NCBI GenBank assembly: GCA_022785265.1
Contig: JALFQD010000257.1
Span: 1-34,862, forward strand
DNA length: 34,862 nucleotides
Origin: Clostridium sp.
GTDB lineage: Bacteria; Bacillota; Clostridia; Clostridiales; Clostridiaceae
Direction of reading: 5' to 3'
Under the pieces are notes generated by a model that had not been told where the DNA came from, searched no databases, and saw nothing but the letters and a program-made list of their open reading frames with translations. How positions within the stretch are numbered: the stretch's first letter is position 1; the number at the start of each line of letters is the position of its first letter. Below are positions 14,282 to 24,734 of the stretch, one piece after another. Position numbers and translations under genes: made by a program.

Positions 14282-14818
14282 ATGACTTTAGGGGATTTTA
14301 AACAAAAAGTATTAAGACTTATTGAAGAAATAGATGTTAATAAAAAAGATTTAACAGATGATCCAGATATAGCAAATAAATTTAATACAGTAACAAATCA
14401 GTTGATGTATGAATTATTTAGATATAAAGGAATTGTAGTAAAAGATACTATAAACGTTAAAGAAAATGAAGAATACATATTAAGCGAAGAATACTCAGAC
14501 TTTTATCAATTAAAAATAATAAAAGGTGTTAAATACAATATAGATGATGATATAGTAACATTTTTAGAAGATGGTACAGCTAATATATATTATTATAAAT
14601 ATCCTAAGGCAATAAACAAAGATACAGAAGATACTTATAAATTTGAACTTGCACCAGAGGTATTAGAGTGTATGGTATATGGAGTTGCTGCAGATATATT
14701 AAAAAGTGACGTATCAAGTAATTATGGACAAGTATATGCACAAAGATATTCAGAACTAAAACAAATGCTTGACCCAAGAAAAGCTCAAGGAAGTATATAT
14801 ATAGATGGAGGAATCTAA
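14282..14818 (+). CDS. Head-tail adaptor (gp4-like), 178 aa
   Basis: The N-terminus is helical (MTLGDFKQKVLRLIEEI; then NKFNTVTNQLMYELFRYKG). A middle beta part (YILSEEYSDFYQLKIIKGVKY) and a C-terminal helix with PEVLECMVYGVAADILKS follow. This is the layout of the small adaptor proteins (P22 gp4-like, HK97 gp6-like) that sit under the portal in podovirus-like phages. It begins two bases after the previous stop, and its own stop overlaps the start of the gp10-like gene. Confidence 0.68.
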   Translation: MTLGDFKQKVLRLIEEIDVNKKDLTDDPDIANKFNTVTNQLMYELFRYKGIVVKDTINVKENEEYILSEEYSDFYQLKIIKGVKYNIDDDIVTFLEDGTANIYYYKYPKAINKDTEDTYKFELAPEVLECMVYGVAADILKSDVSSNYGQVYAQRYSELKQMLDPRKAQGSIYIDGGI

Positions 14819-16518
14819 TGTCAATAAAAAGTGGAGATTTAATAACTAGAATATATAGTAATTTTAGAGGGGTAGACTTTTCGAACCATGAAGTTAGTCA
14901 ATATAGAAGTCCAGACTCAAAAAACATGTGGAAGAACTATAAAAAATTAGGTAAATGCATTGAAAGCAGACCAGATATAGAATTGTTTAAAAGTTTTAAT
15001 AATACTATATATGGTTTGTTTTTTTATACTATAAATACAATAGAACACATGATAATTCATTGTGGAACAAGCTTATATGATTATAATATGAGTACAAAAG
15101 AGCAAAAAATAATAAAATCTACTGGTATGAATCCAAGAAGAAGCCAAAGTTTTATATATAATAACATTTTATATATAAAAGATGGGATAAACTATCTTGA
15201 GTATGATGGAGAAACATGTAAAGATGTAGAAGGATATATTCCAACTACTTCGATTTCGAGAAGACCAGAAGGCGGAGGAACGCAATATCAAGATATAAAT
15301 TTATTAACTGGATACAGAAAGAATAGTTTCTGTGCAGATGGTAAAAGTAAAGAATACTATTTGGATACTACAGAGATAGAGAGTGGAAAAACTAGATGCT
15401 GGATAGATGGAGTAGAAACTACTGATTTTAGTGTTAATACATTTAATGGGTGTATTACATTTAATACAGCTCCAAGTGCTCCAAATACAGACGGACAAGA
15501 TAATGTTACTATACAATTTTGCAAAACTATAAGTGGATATAGAGAAAGAATTACTAAATGTACATTATTAGAGCCTTTTGATAATCGTGTATTCTTTGCA
15601 GGAAATCAAGATTATCCTAATACATTATTCCATAGTTCTTTAGAAAATCCTCGTTATGTTTCAGATACTGATTATTACGAAGAAGGTTTAGATAGTGCAA
15701 ATATAAAAGCAATGATAGCTGGGAATAATGCATTATGGGTATTTAAAGAACCGTCACAAGCTAATACTACAGTATTCTATCATACACCAGCGACTTATGA
15801 TGATGGGAAGGCTTATCCAAGCACGCATTCAAGTATTTCAACAGGTTGCGTTGCAACGGGAATTAACTTCAATGATGATATAGTTCTGTTCTCAGACAGA
15901 GGAATGGAAGGTATAAGCAGTGATGTTACTACAGAACAAGTATTACAGCATCGTTCATCACTTATTGATAGTAAATTATTGCAAGAAAGCAATTATAAGA
16001 ATTTAATATTACAAGAATATGATGGTTATTTATTGGTAATAATAGATAACCATATTTATTTAGCAAATTCGAGGGATAAATTCACATTAGATAACCATGT
16101 AGAATATGAATGGTTTTACTGGGAATTAAGCAAAAATATAACCTATGCAACAGTTAAAAATGGAATACTATATTTATGTAGTGATGATGGAATATACACA
16201 TTGACTAAAGATAATACAAATATAGAAGCATATTGGTCTACTTGTAAAGATTCATTCAATACAGAACAATATCAAAAGATAACAAATAAAAAAGGATGTG
16301 TATTAAACTTAGATGGAGATACAATTTCTGTATATGTAAGAACAGATGACAATGAGTTCGAAAAAGTAGACGATTATATAAATATAAAAGGATATATTAT
16401 ACCAAGAATAAAACAGAAAAAATGGAAAGAGATACAATTTAAGTTTGCAAGCAATGTACCATTTAGTATTTATGATTTTACAATACAAAGTTATATTGGA
16501 AGTTTTGTAAAAAGATAG
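14818..16518 (+). CDS. P22 gp10-like tail hub / DNA-stabilising protein, 566 aa
   Basis: The protein begins YSNFRGVDFSNHEVSQYRSPDSKNMWKNYKKLGK, the motif typical of the packaged-DNA stabilisation (gp10-type) proteins of podovirus-like prophages. It then has a repeated beta-strand pattern (DRVFFAGNQDYPNTLFHSSLENP; NNALWVFKEPS; DGYLLVIID) consistent with a beta-propeller. In P22 this hub closes the portal and holds DNA in the head. The ATG overlaps the previous stop (TAATG), indicating tight coupling. Confidence 0.8.
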   Translation: MSIKSGDLITRIYSNFRGVDFSNHEVSQYRSPDSKNMWKNYKKLGKCIESRPDIELFKSFNNTIYGLFFYTINTIEHMIIHCGTSLYDYNMSTKEQKIIKSTGMNPRRSQSFIYNNILYIKDGINYLEYDGETCKDVEGYIPTTSISRRPEGGGTQYQDINLLTGYRKNSFCADGKSKEYYLDTTEIESGKTRCWIDGVETTDFSVNTFNGCITFNTAPSAPNTDGQDNVTIQFCKTISGYRERITKCTLLEPFDNRVFFAGNQDYPNTLFHSSLENPRYVSDTDYYEEGLDSANIKAMIAGNNALWVFKEPSQANTTVFYHTPATYDDGKAYPSTHSSISTGCVATGINFNDDIVLFSDRGMEGISSDVTTEQVLQHRSSLIDSKLLQESNYKNLILQEYDGYLLVIIDNHIYLANSRDKFTLDNHVEYEWFYWELSKNITYATVKNGILYLCSDDGIYTLTKDNTNIEAYWSTCKDSFNTEQYQKITNKKGCVLNLDGDTISVYVRTDDNEFEKVDDYINIKGYIIPRIKQKKWKEIQFKFASNVPFSIYDFTIQSYIGSFVKR

Positions 16519-16527
16519 GAGATAAAA

Positions 16528-17688
16528 ATGGCAGAAGATTATATAAAGATGGCTGAAGATTACGTTAATAAATATACTCAAAATCCAGGACTATTAAGCG
16601 ATGTAAATTATAATGATTCAAGATTAACAGATATAAAAAATGAGCAAGCACAAAAAGAAAATGAAATGACAAATGAGTATAATCAAATGATTAATAGCTC
16701 GGATAAATTTTATAATGAACAAATTCAAGCTTCAAAAGATTATGCTAAACAACAGCAAGAGTTACAAAATCAAAAGACACAACAAGCTATTGATGTTATA
16801 AATCAAAATAAAGATAAAACTCAAAAAGACTATATAAAAGAACAAAAAGGAGCATATGCAGATTATCAAAAACAAATAGACCCATATAGTGTGAATGCGG
16901 AAAATTTAGCTTCTAACGGTTTGTCTAATAGTGGATATAGTGAAACCTCAAAAGTAAGTATGTATAATACATATCAGAATAGAATTGCAACTGCTAGAGA
17001 GTCTTTAAATACTGCTATATTGAATTATGACAATGCAATTAAAGAAGCCCAGCTAACCAATAATACTACACTTGCAGAAATAGCAGCAGAATCACTTAAA
17101 AATCAACAAGAATTAGCTCTTCAAGGATTCCAATATAAAAATACATTAATACAGACAAAGCAACAACAATTACAAGAATTAGGAACTAGATATGATAATA
17201 AATATCAGAATATGTTATCTCAGATTAATAATGAGCTATCTTCTAAGAGGGATTTATTCAATACATTATCAGGATTATTGACTCAAAGAAAACAATTAGA
17301 GGAAAATATTAGGCAAGCAAACGCAGAAATGGCATATAAACGCGAACAATTAGCATATCAAAAACAAAGAGATGCAATAGCAGACCAACAATGGCAAAAA
17401 GAATACAATGCTAAGTATGGTAGTTCATCTTCTAATAGTTTAAGTGTCGGGAATAACTTAACAGTAAGTAATAGTAGTAATAAGAAGATAAATACAGAGG
17501 AAGCATTAGGACACATTCAAAATTTAGCTAATATTGCTAACAATTCAAAATCTGCAGAAAATAGAACAAAAGCAAAAGAAATTATTAGTGAATTTGTAAA
17601 TAAGATAGATAATGCATATAGTCAAGGTAAAATATCTCGAGAAGATGCATCTAAGATATATGATATAGCATACCCTATAATAGGATAA
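16528..17688 (+). CDS. Internal/ejection protein, coiled-coil, 386 aa
   Basis: AGGAG precedes the ATG. The protein is Gln-, Asn- and Lys-rich with long helical coiled coils. A conserved loop, LASNGLSNSGYSETSKVSMYN, is followed by RIATARESLNTAILNYDNAIKEA, a pattern I recognise from tail-hub-adjacent genes of Firmicute podovirus-like prophages. It lies between the gp10-like hub and the giant protein, where P22 carries ejection proteins gp7/gp20. Expected role: an internal protein ejected with DNA to build the trans-envelope channel. Confidence 0.65.
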   Translation: MAEDYIKMAEDYVNKYTQNPGLLSDVNYNDSRLTDIKNEQAQKENEMTNEYNQMINSSDKFYNEQIQASKDYAKQQQELQNQKTQQAIDVINQNKDKTQKDYIKEQKGAYADYQKQIDPYSVNAENLASNGLSNSGYSETSKVSMYNTYQNRIATARESLNTAILNYDNAIKEAQLTNNTTLAEIAAESLKNQQELALQGFQYKNTLIQTKQQQLQELGTRYDNKYQNMLSQINNELSSKRDLFNTLSGLLTQRKQLEENIRQANAEMAYKREQLAYQKQRDAIADQQWQKEYNAKYGSSSSNSLSVGNNLTVSNSSNKKINTEEALGHIQNLANIANNSKSAENRTKAKEIISEFVNKIDNAYSQGKISREDASKIYDIAYPIIG

Positions 17689-17700
17689 TGGAGGAACGGA

Positions 17701-20700
17701 ATGTCTTTATATGAAGATTGGAAAAAGCAGAAAGAAAGCTCTTTATATTCTCAATATAAGAAAAAGAAAGAGGAAGAAAGAAAACAATATCTAACAGAAT
17801 TAAGTAACAATACAAATAATACAACATCTAATAATCAAACGAATAATAACTTGAAAATTTGGAAACCAAATGAAAGCACACAAAGTTCACAATTATTGCA
17901 GACTAATCAGGCAAATAATGAAAAAAAGTATAATCTTCCAGTGAATATCAATAAATCTAACAATGCAAAAGATTTATTAAAAAAAGCAGAAGAATATAAA
18001 AAATCAGATTCAACTGAAAATGTTGCTCAGAGCAATTATGTTGGAAATACCGAAAATATAATAGATAATCAATATAAAAACACCAAAATATCTCAAGATA
18101 TTTTAGGTATTGGTGAAAACTTAGCAAGAGGAGCCTCATCTGGGCTAAAACAAACAATGAACTATGCAACAGCAGTTAATAAAGGGTATGCTGGCTATAA
18201 TAATATTACTAATCAATTGGCAAGAGCTAAATATTTATCAACACCAATAGACCAAAGAAATGAAGATGACTTAAAAAAGAATTTTATAGAAGAAGCGGTA
18301 AACAATAGTATAGCAAAAGACAATGAAGCAATATCAAAGAATATAAACGCTATGAGTAATAAAACAACTAAAAAACTTGCTGAATTGGCTCCATCTATTG
18401 GACAAATGGGAACAGGAACAGTAATAGGCTCAGTTAATCCTATTCTTGGAGGAGAGTATTTTTTCACAAGTGCAGCAGGTAGTTATTTAGACGATGCAAA
18501 ACAAAGAGGAATGAATGACAAACAATCTATTATGTATTCGACTGTTATGGGAGGCTTAGAAGCTATAACCGAAGAAGTAGGATTAAGGAATTTCCAAAAA
18601 GCTGGTGGAGCAATAAAAGCATTAGCATCTGGTACTGGCAAAGAAGGAGTAAAAAAAGCCGTACAAGAATTTGCTAATAAAGAAATTGCAAAATCAGTTA
18701 AAGATGTATTAAAGAACTATGGCATAGGTATTGCAGATAACTTTGTTCAAGAAGCGATTATGGATCCATTACAAGAAATATCAGCAACTGCTATAGCAGG
18801 AAAAAATAAAGCAGACTGGTCAAACATGGGTCAAAAGATGATACAAGATGGTATTAATGGTGGACTCGTTGCTGCAATAGTTGGAGGTGCAAATTTAGGA
18901 GTAAATTCATGTATTGGAATCGTTGAAAAAAGTAGCAATGGACAAACTATTACACAAGCAGAATATAATCAAGCTTTACAAGATGCGCAAAAAGCTGGTG
19001 TTGATGTACAACAAAATATAAAAGAAAAAATTGGTGAACAGATTAATAATATAAATAGTAACGAAAACATAGCACCTATACAAAACAGTAACAATGTTCA
19101 AATGGAACAGAATATTGAACGACAAAAACAAATAATAAAAGATTTTAATGAAAGTGCAAGACAATACAATATAGATTATAGCAATGAAGACTTAAAAGAA
19201 ATAAATCAAATGTATAATCAAAGAGGAATAAAAGCATATTTTGATGAGAATACATTTAAAAATAATAACGATGCTTTTTCAGTATGGAAACCAGTAATAG
19301 ATGAAGAAGGTAATATATCAAGCAGAGAAGTAGTAATTAATCCAAATGCACAAGATACAAAAACAAGAGTACAGGAACTTGCAATACACGAATTAGGGCA
19401 TGATTTAGATTTAAACGAAGTACAAGATATGATTCTCAAAGATGCAAGTAGAAAAGAAAACTGGGAAGGTGCAAGAAAATCATTAGAAAATACATATAGA
19501 GAAGCATATAAAAATGATGGAATAAATATCTCAGAAGAAGAGTTTAACAAGATAGTAGATGAAGAAGCAACAATGAGTATCTTACAAAGGGAACTAGGAA
19601 GTCAAGAGTATGTAAATAGACTTGTAAATCAAAATCAATCTATTGCAAAGAAAATATATAATTGGGTAATAGATAAGTTAAATAAATTTACAGGTGGGAA
19701 AAATGAGAAGATATTCTGGGCAGATGTGAAGAATAAATTTGAAACAGCATATAATCAAGAATTTAATAAAAATGAGAATGTAATAAAATTTTTGATAGCA
19801 GGAAGGAAATCATTAGAGAATATAAAAAATGATAGTTATTCATATAATAGAGGAGTAAATTCATATAATAATGCAATAAATCTTGCTAAACAAAATATTG
19901 ATAATGAACAAATAAGACAAAAGACAGGTTGGTTCCAAGATAAAAATGGAGATTGGAAGTATGAATTTTCTGACAAAGATATGGCATTAAAAAATGTAAA
20001 AATTCAAAAGAATAAAATATATAAACTTGTTGATATATTAAAACATGATACATTATTTACATTATATCCTGAAACTAGAGATTATAAAGTTGAAGTTAGT
20101 GATAAAATTAAAGGAAATGCATCATTTGATAGAAAAAACAATACAATAACAGTTAGTTCAAGATTAATAAAAAATAATAAATCATTAGAAGGTACATTGA
20201 TTCATGAGATACAACATGCTATTCAAAATATTGAAAAATTTGAAAGAGGAACAAGTACTAAAGGAAGCAAATTAAAATATTACAATAGTTTAGGAGAAAT
20301 TGAAGCAGCAGAAACTAAAGAAAGATTTTTGGCAGAAAAATATCAAAATAAAGATATGTCAAAAATTGCTCCAGAAAGTTCAAAAGCAAATCCACAGCAT
20401 AAAAACTTAAATGAATATTTAAAAAATAGAAACTTACTTGATAAAGTTAAAGATAGTATGTATAATTATTTTAACAAGAAAGGTGGAAATAATTATGAAG
20501 TTTCTGAAGAAATTGTGGAAAAAAGTACAACACAAAATAATAGCTTGGTGGATGAGCGAAAACGTATAGAATCTGAAAATAATTCAGGTTCTTTTTCTTT
20601 TGACAAAACTGCTAAAAGATATGAAGATTTATTATTATCTGACACTTTGAGTTATAATAAACGTGATAATGGTACATTAAATATAGAAATGTATAAAGGA

Positions 20701-23700
20701 AAAGAACTTATAAACCAAATTACAGTAAACTCAAAAGAAGAAGCAATAAAACAATTAGGAAATGATATTTCAAATTATATATATGAAAATGCTAATGAAA
20801 ATATACAGACACTAGATTTAAAACAACAAGATAAAAACAATTATAAACCAGTTACGCATAAAGAAAAACAACTAGACATTATTAAAAAAACAAATACTAT
20901 GCTAGATGATTATCATGTTGGAATAAGAAATATTGAAGATATAAAAACATTTGAAGAAGCTATTAATGATGAAGAAAGTTTTAGTTGGGGAGATTATTCA
21001 AAAGAAGATGCAGAAAGAGATTTAAAAAGAAATAGAGTTCGAGTATATTCATCTTATGCAATAAAAAATGGTACATTTGTTAGTACATCATATGAACAAG
21101 CATTGGAATATGCAGGAATGGATAGGTCTAAAGTACATAGTAAAGAAATAAGACCTTCAGAAGTTGCATGGATAAACGGTGATGAAGGGCAATATGCAAA
21201 TACAAATCAAAAATATGCTTTACCAACAAAAGAATGGCAACAATTTTTAGAGGATAACTACCAAAAGCAAGGCACAGGGAAGAACTTAAAAGAATACAAT
21301 TTGCCAACAATGCAAGATGTAAAATCATCTAACGTAGAACAAAAAAATCAAAATGTAAAAATACCAATGAAAAGTGATATAGAAAAAGAAAATTTTAATT
21401 CTAATATGGATAAGTACAATTTTTACAAAAGTAGAAAAATTAAAGCCAATGAAGAAGCAATTAATTCTTTAATTTCATATAAAAATGAATCTATTAGAAG
21501 TATAGAAAATAAAATAGCAGAAAAAGAAAATGCATTAAAAAATTTAAAAAATAGTGATACTAAAGTTGCTGCAAATATAAGAAACCAAATAGAAAACTTA
21601 AAAGTAAGAAAGAGTAAAATAGAAAATGATTATAATTTAAAAATTGATAAATTTAATCAAAAAAATACTAAAGAAAAGTTAGATGTAGAAACGCAAAATG
21701 AAATGAAGAAAGATGCAAGAGAAACTTTATCCGAAGAGATAAAACCATTATTGAATGGCATCGAGAATTGGAAAGATAAAGATTTGTTAGGTGGTTTTAG
21801 ATACAATAGAGAAACAGCTCAAAGAAATACTTATGATGTGGTAAAAGATAAATCACAAGCAGCTACAATAAATGCAACTATATTTGACCCTATTCAAGTA
21901 CATCAAGCAGAAAAAACAAGAGAAACTAATAAAATATTTAATGAAATAAATAATCTAAAGTTAGATAAAACTAAGAAATATGATTATGTCCCTGAAAATG
22001 ATATAAAACCAATTAAAATAGATGAAGCAACACTTGCACAATTATATATTGAAAATAAAATAAATGATACAGACTTAAAAAAATATAATGTTGACGTAAA
22101 TAGAATAAAGACAATATCCAAAACGTTCACTAATATATTAGATAATTTATATAATCAAATGAATGAAACACTTGTAGAGTATGGATATGCACCTATTAAG
22201 AAAATAGAAAATTATTTTCCACATTTTACAGAAAACAAAGCTGACTCAACTTTAGGCAAAATTGCTAGTTACTTTGGAATAGAAATAAATAATCAAGAAT
22301 TACCAACTGAAATAGCTGGAAAAACGGATACATTTAAACCAGGGAAAACTTGGAATGCTAATTTGTTGAAAAGAAATACAAACAAAACAGATTACGATGC
22401 ATTAAAAATACTTGAAAGATACGTAAATGGCGCTGAGGATATAATTCATACAACAGGAGATATTCAAAGAGTAAGAGAATTTTCTAAGCAAATTAGATAT
22501 AATTTTTCAGATGATGGTGTGAAAGAAAGAATTGATAATATAAATAATAATGAAGATTTAATGCAATTTGAAAAAGAAGAAGCAATAGATGCAATTTTTT
22601 CTCAGGAGAAAAATCAACTTTCTCATTATGTTACATGGTTAGATGATTACGCAAATACTTTAGCAAATAAAAAATCATTTTCTGATAGAAACATTGAAAG
22701 AGAAGTAGGAAGAAATATTTATACTAATATGGCCAATATTGAAAGTAGAATTGCAGCAAATACAATAGGAGGAAATCTAAGTGTATCATTAACTAACTTT
22801 GCACCAATTTTTCAAAGTATGGGTAGTACAAAACCAATAAATGTATTTATGGGAATGATAGAAACTACTAAAAATAATATTCTAGGATTAATTAAAGGTG
22901 AAAAAGACACAAGCTTTGTTCAAAATTCTAATTTTCTTACAAACAGGTTTGGCACAGATACAATAAGTGCTAAAACTACAACTCAAAATATTTCTGATAT
23001 ATTTTCAAAACTAATGAATAAGATTGATGAATTTTCATCTGAAAGTATTGTTAGAGCAAAATATAGAGAAAACTTACAGAATGGGCTAAGCGAATATGAA
23101 GCACTAGATAAGGCGGATAAAGATACTGCAAAGATAATGGCAGATAGAAGCAAAGGAGCATTGCCCATTTTTTTTAATAAGAAAAATCCTATATCAAAGC
23201 TTATGACTATGTTCCAAGTAGAGCCTAACAATATAATAAGTAACTATTTTAAAGATATGCCTCAAGACGCTGAAACAAAACAACAATTGGCATATAACTA
23301 TGGAAAGCTAATGGTTGCCTCTTATGCATTTAATACAATTATAATGGCCGTAAGAGGAGGGAATGAAGTTCTACCAGACCCAATAAGAATAGTAAGTTAT
23401 ATGATAAAATGGCTAACTGGTGATGATGACGACGAAAAAGAAAAGGCAAAAAATGACCTAACAGAAGCACTAATAAGCTCAGTTCCATTTGTCCAAAATG
23501 CTGCTGGACTATTAGGATATGAAGATATAGGTAGAATACCGATTTCGAATGCAATGCCTGATTTAGCGAAAATAAGTAGCTTAATGGATAAAGACGTGGA
23601 TTCGAATTATAAAAAAGAAACATCAATAAAAGAAATATCTAAACCATTGTTATATTTAGGGCTTCCAGTGGGTGGAGCACAAATAAATAAAACTATACAA

Positions 23701-24726
23701 GGAATAGAAACATTAAAAGCTGGAGGGAGTTACACAACCAATAAAAAAGGAGAAAGACTATTGCAATTCCCAGTTGAAAATGCCAATATATTAGACTATG
23801 GTAAGGCTGTAGTTTTTGGTAAATGGTCTTTGCCGGAGGCTCAAAATTATTCTAAGAGCCTAAATGCAAAACAAACTAAAATTTATGAAGAAAGTAACAT
23901 ACCATATAAGGAATTATTAGACTTCATAGACAAAGGAATGACTAAGAAAGAAGATAAATTGAATTATCTAAATTCTACAGATTTAGCAACAGAACAAAAG
24001 TGGGGCATATATAAATATGATATATTAAGCAATACTACTAGAGCAGATGGTAGCTCACAATTACAAGATGCTGAATATATAATAGAAAATGGAGTAAGCA
24101 AAGAACAATTTATAAATATATATAATAAGGCACAAAAAAATAACATTGATATTCCAACTCAGAAAGAGTATAAACAAATGAAAAAATCAAATATTTCATT
24201 AAACAACTATATTGATTATAAAATAAAAGAAAAAGATGAAACTAAAAAACAAAGAGATAATGGAACATTAAGCAAAAATCAAAGTTTATCTAATGTGGAT
24301 AAAATAGATATTTTATTAAATTCAAGGTATTCTGACAAAGAGAAGAGAGGTATCTATGAAAATTATATTAAAAGCGAAAAAGATACAGAATATAAAATAA
24401 TGAGCTATACGAATGTAGATATCGATGAATATCTAAAATATAAACAACAAGAGTTTGAAAGTGATTATAAAGATGACGGAACTACAACAGGTAAAGCAAT
24501 AACAAATAGCAAAAAGAAAAAAGTATATGAATATGTTAATTCTAGCGGTATGAGCTATGAACAAAGATTATTATTATTAGGCATGCAATATAAATTAAAT
24601 GGACAAGAACGAACTACTCTAGCAAATTATGTGAATAACCTAGATATAACTTCAGATGAAAAGATAGAGATATACGAGAAATTAGAAGGATTTACAGTAT
24701 ATAAGAATGGAAATATAAAATGGTAG
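17701..24726 (+). CDS. Giant polyvalent ejection protein with two zinc-protease motifs, 2341 aa
   Basis: A single 7-kb frame with GGAGG before its ATG. Residues 230-400 are Gly/Ala-rich and could be membrane-active. HELGH (563-567) begins one metallopeptidase-like domain. A second zincin-like domain (about 740-960), like the LPD23-type large polyvalent domains, has HEIQH at 835-839. Residues about 1075-1175 end in a VAWI...GQYA motif (1155-1166) that recalls ADP-ribosyltransferase-like phage domains; this is tentative. A coiled coil (about 1250-1340) is followed by a long helical core with KIENYFPHF near 1500 and NLSVSLTNFAPIF near 1694. The order hub, coiled-coil protein, giant protein suggests a virion protein ejected at infection, carrying effectors into the host. 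Confidence 0.72.
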   Translation: MSLYEDWKKQKESSLYSQYKKKKEEERKQYLTELSNNTNNTTSNNQTNNNLKIWKPNESTQSSQLLQTNQANNEKKYNLPVNINKSNNAKDLLKKAEEYKKSDSTENVAQSNYVGNTENIIDNQYKNTKISQDILGIGENLARGASSGLKQTMNYATAVNKGYAGYNNITNQLARAKYLSTPIDQRNEDDLKKNFIEEAVNNSIAKDNEAISKNINAMSNKTTKKLAELAPSIGQMGTGTVIGSVNPILGGEYFFTSAAGSYLDDAKQRGMNDKQSIMYSTVMGGLEAITEEVGLRNFQKAGGAIKALASGTGKEGVKKAVQEFANKEIAKSVKDVLKNYGIGIADNFVQEAIMDPLQEISATAIAGKNKADWSNMGQKMIQDGINGGLVAAIVGGANLGVNSCIGIVEKSSNGQTITQAEYNQALQDAQKAGVDVQQNIKEKIGEQINNINSNENIAPIQNSNNVQMEQNIERQKQIIKDFNESARQYNIDYSNEDLKEINQMYNQRGIKAYFDENTFKNNNDAFSVWKPVIDEEGNISSREVVINPNAQDTKTRVQELAIHELGHDLDLNEVQDMILKDASRKENWEGARKSLENTYREAYKNDGINISEEEFNKIVDEEATMSILQRELGSQEYVNRLVNQNQSIAKKIYNWVIDKLNKFTGGKNEKIFWADVKNKFETAYNQEFNKNENVIKFLIAGRKSLENIKNDSYSYNRGVNSYNNAINLAKQNIDNEQIRQKTGWFQDKNGDWKYEFSDKDMALKNVKIQKNKIYKLVDILKHDTLFTLYPETRDYKVEVSDKIKGNASFDRKNNTITVSSRLIKNNKSLEGTLIHEIQHAIQNIEKFERGTSTKGSKLKYYNSLGEIEAAETKERFLAEKYQNKDMSKIAPESSKANPQHKNLNEYLKNRNLLDKVKDSMYNYFNKKGGNNYEVSEEIVEKSTTQNNSLVDERKRIESENNSGSFSFDKTAKRYEDLLLSDTLSYNKRDNGTLNIEMYKGKELINQITVNSKEEAIKQLGNDISNYIYENANENIQTLDLKQQDKNNYKPVTHKEKQLDIIKKTNTMLDDYHVGIRNIEDIKTFEEAINDEESFSWGDYSKEDAERDLKRNRVRVYSSYAIKNGTFVSTSYEQALEYAGMDRSKVHSKEIRPSEVAWINGDEGQYANTNQKYALPTKEWQQFLEDNYQKQGTGKNLKEYNLPTMQDVKSSNVEQKNQNVKIPMKSDIEKENFNSNMDKYNFYKSRKIKANEEAINSLISYKNESIRSIENKIAEKENALKNLKNSDTKVAANIRNQIENLKVRKSKIENDYNLKIDKFNQKNTKEKLDVETQNEMKKDARETLSEEIKPLLNGIENWKDKDLLGGFRYNRETAQRNTYDVVKDKSQAATINATIFDPIQVHQAEKTRETNKIFNEINNLKLDKTKKYDYVPENDIKPIKIDEATLAQLYIENKINDTDLKKYNVDVNRIKTISKTFTNILDNLYNQMNETLVEYGYAPIKKIENYFPHFTENKADSTLGKIASYFGIEINNQELPTEIAGKTDTFKPGKTWNANLLKRNTNKTDYDALKILERYVNGAEDIIHTTGDIQRVREFSKQIRYNFSDDGVKERIDNINNNEDLMQFEKEEAIDAIFSQEKNQLSHYVTWLDDYANTLANKKSFSDRNIEREVGRNIYTNMANIESRIAANTIGGNLSVSLTNFAPIFQSMGSTKPINVFMGMIETTKNNILGLIKGEKDTSFVQNSNFLTNRFGTDTISAKTTTQNISDIFSKLMNKIDEFSSESIVRAKYRENLQNGLSEYEALDKADKDTAKIMADRSKGALPIFFNKKNPISKLMTMFQVEPNNIISNYFKDMPQDAETKQQLAYNYGKLMVASYAFNTIIMAVRGGNEVLPDPIRIVSYMIKWLTGDDDDEKEKAKNDLTEALISSVPFVQNAAGLLGYEDIGRIPISNAMPDLAKISSLMDKDVDSNYKKETSIKEISKPLLYLGLPVGGAQINKTIQGIETLKAGGSYTTNKKGERLLQFPVENANILDYGKAVVFGKWSLPEAQNYSKSLNAKQTKIYEESNIPYKELLDFIDKGMTKKEDKLNYLNSTDLATEQKWGIYKYDILSNTTRADGSSQLQDAEYIIENGVSKEQFINIYNKAQKNNIDIPTQKEYKQMKKSNISLNNYIDYKIKEKDETKKQRDNGTLSKNQSLSNVDKIDILLNSRYSDKEKRGIYENYIKSEKDTEYKIMSYTNVDIDEYLKYKQQEFESDYKDDGTTTGKAITNSKKKKVYEYVNSSGMSYEQRLLLLGMQYKLNGQERTTLANYVNNLDITSDEKIEIYEKLEGFTVYKNGNIKW

Positions 24727-24734
24727 GAGGTAAT

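Noticed and set aside
19218..19550. Leftward frame of 110 codons inside the giant gene
   Set aside because: It is a shadow of the 2341-aa gene in the opposite strand, with no ribosome binding site or recognisable product.
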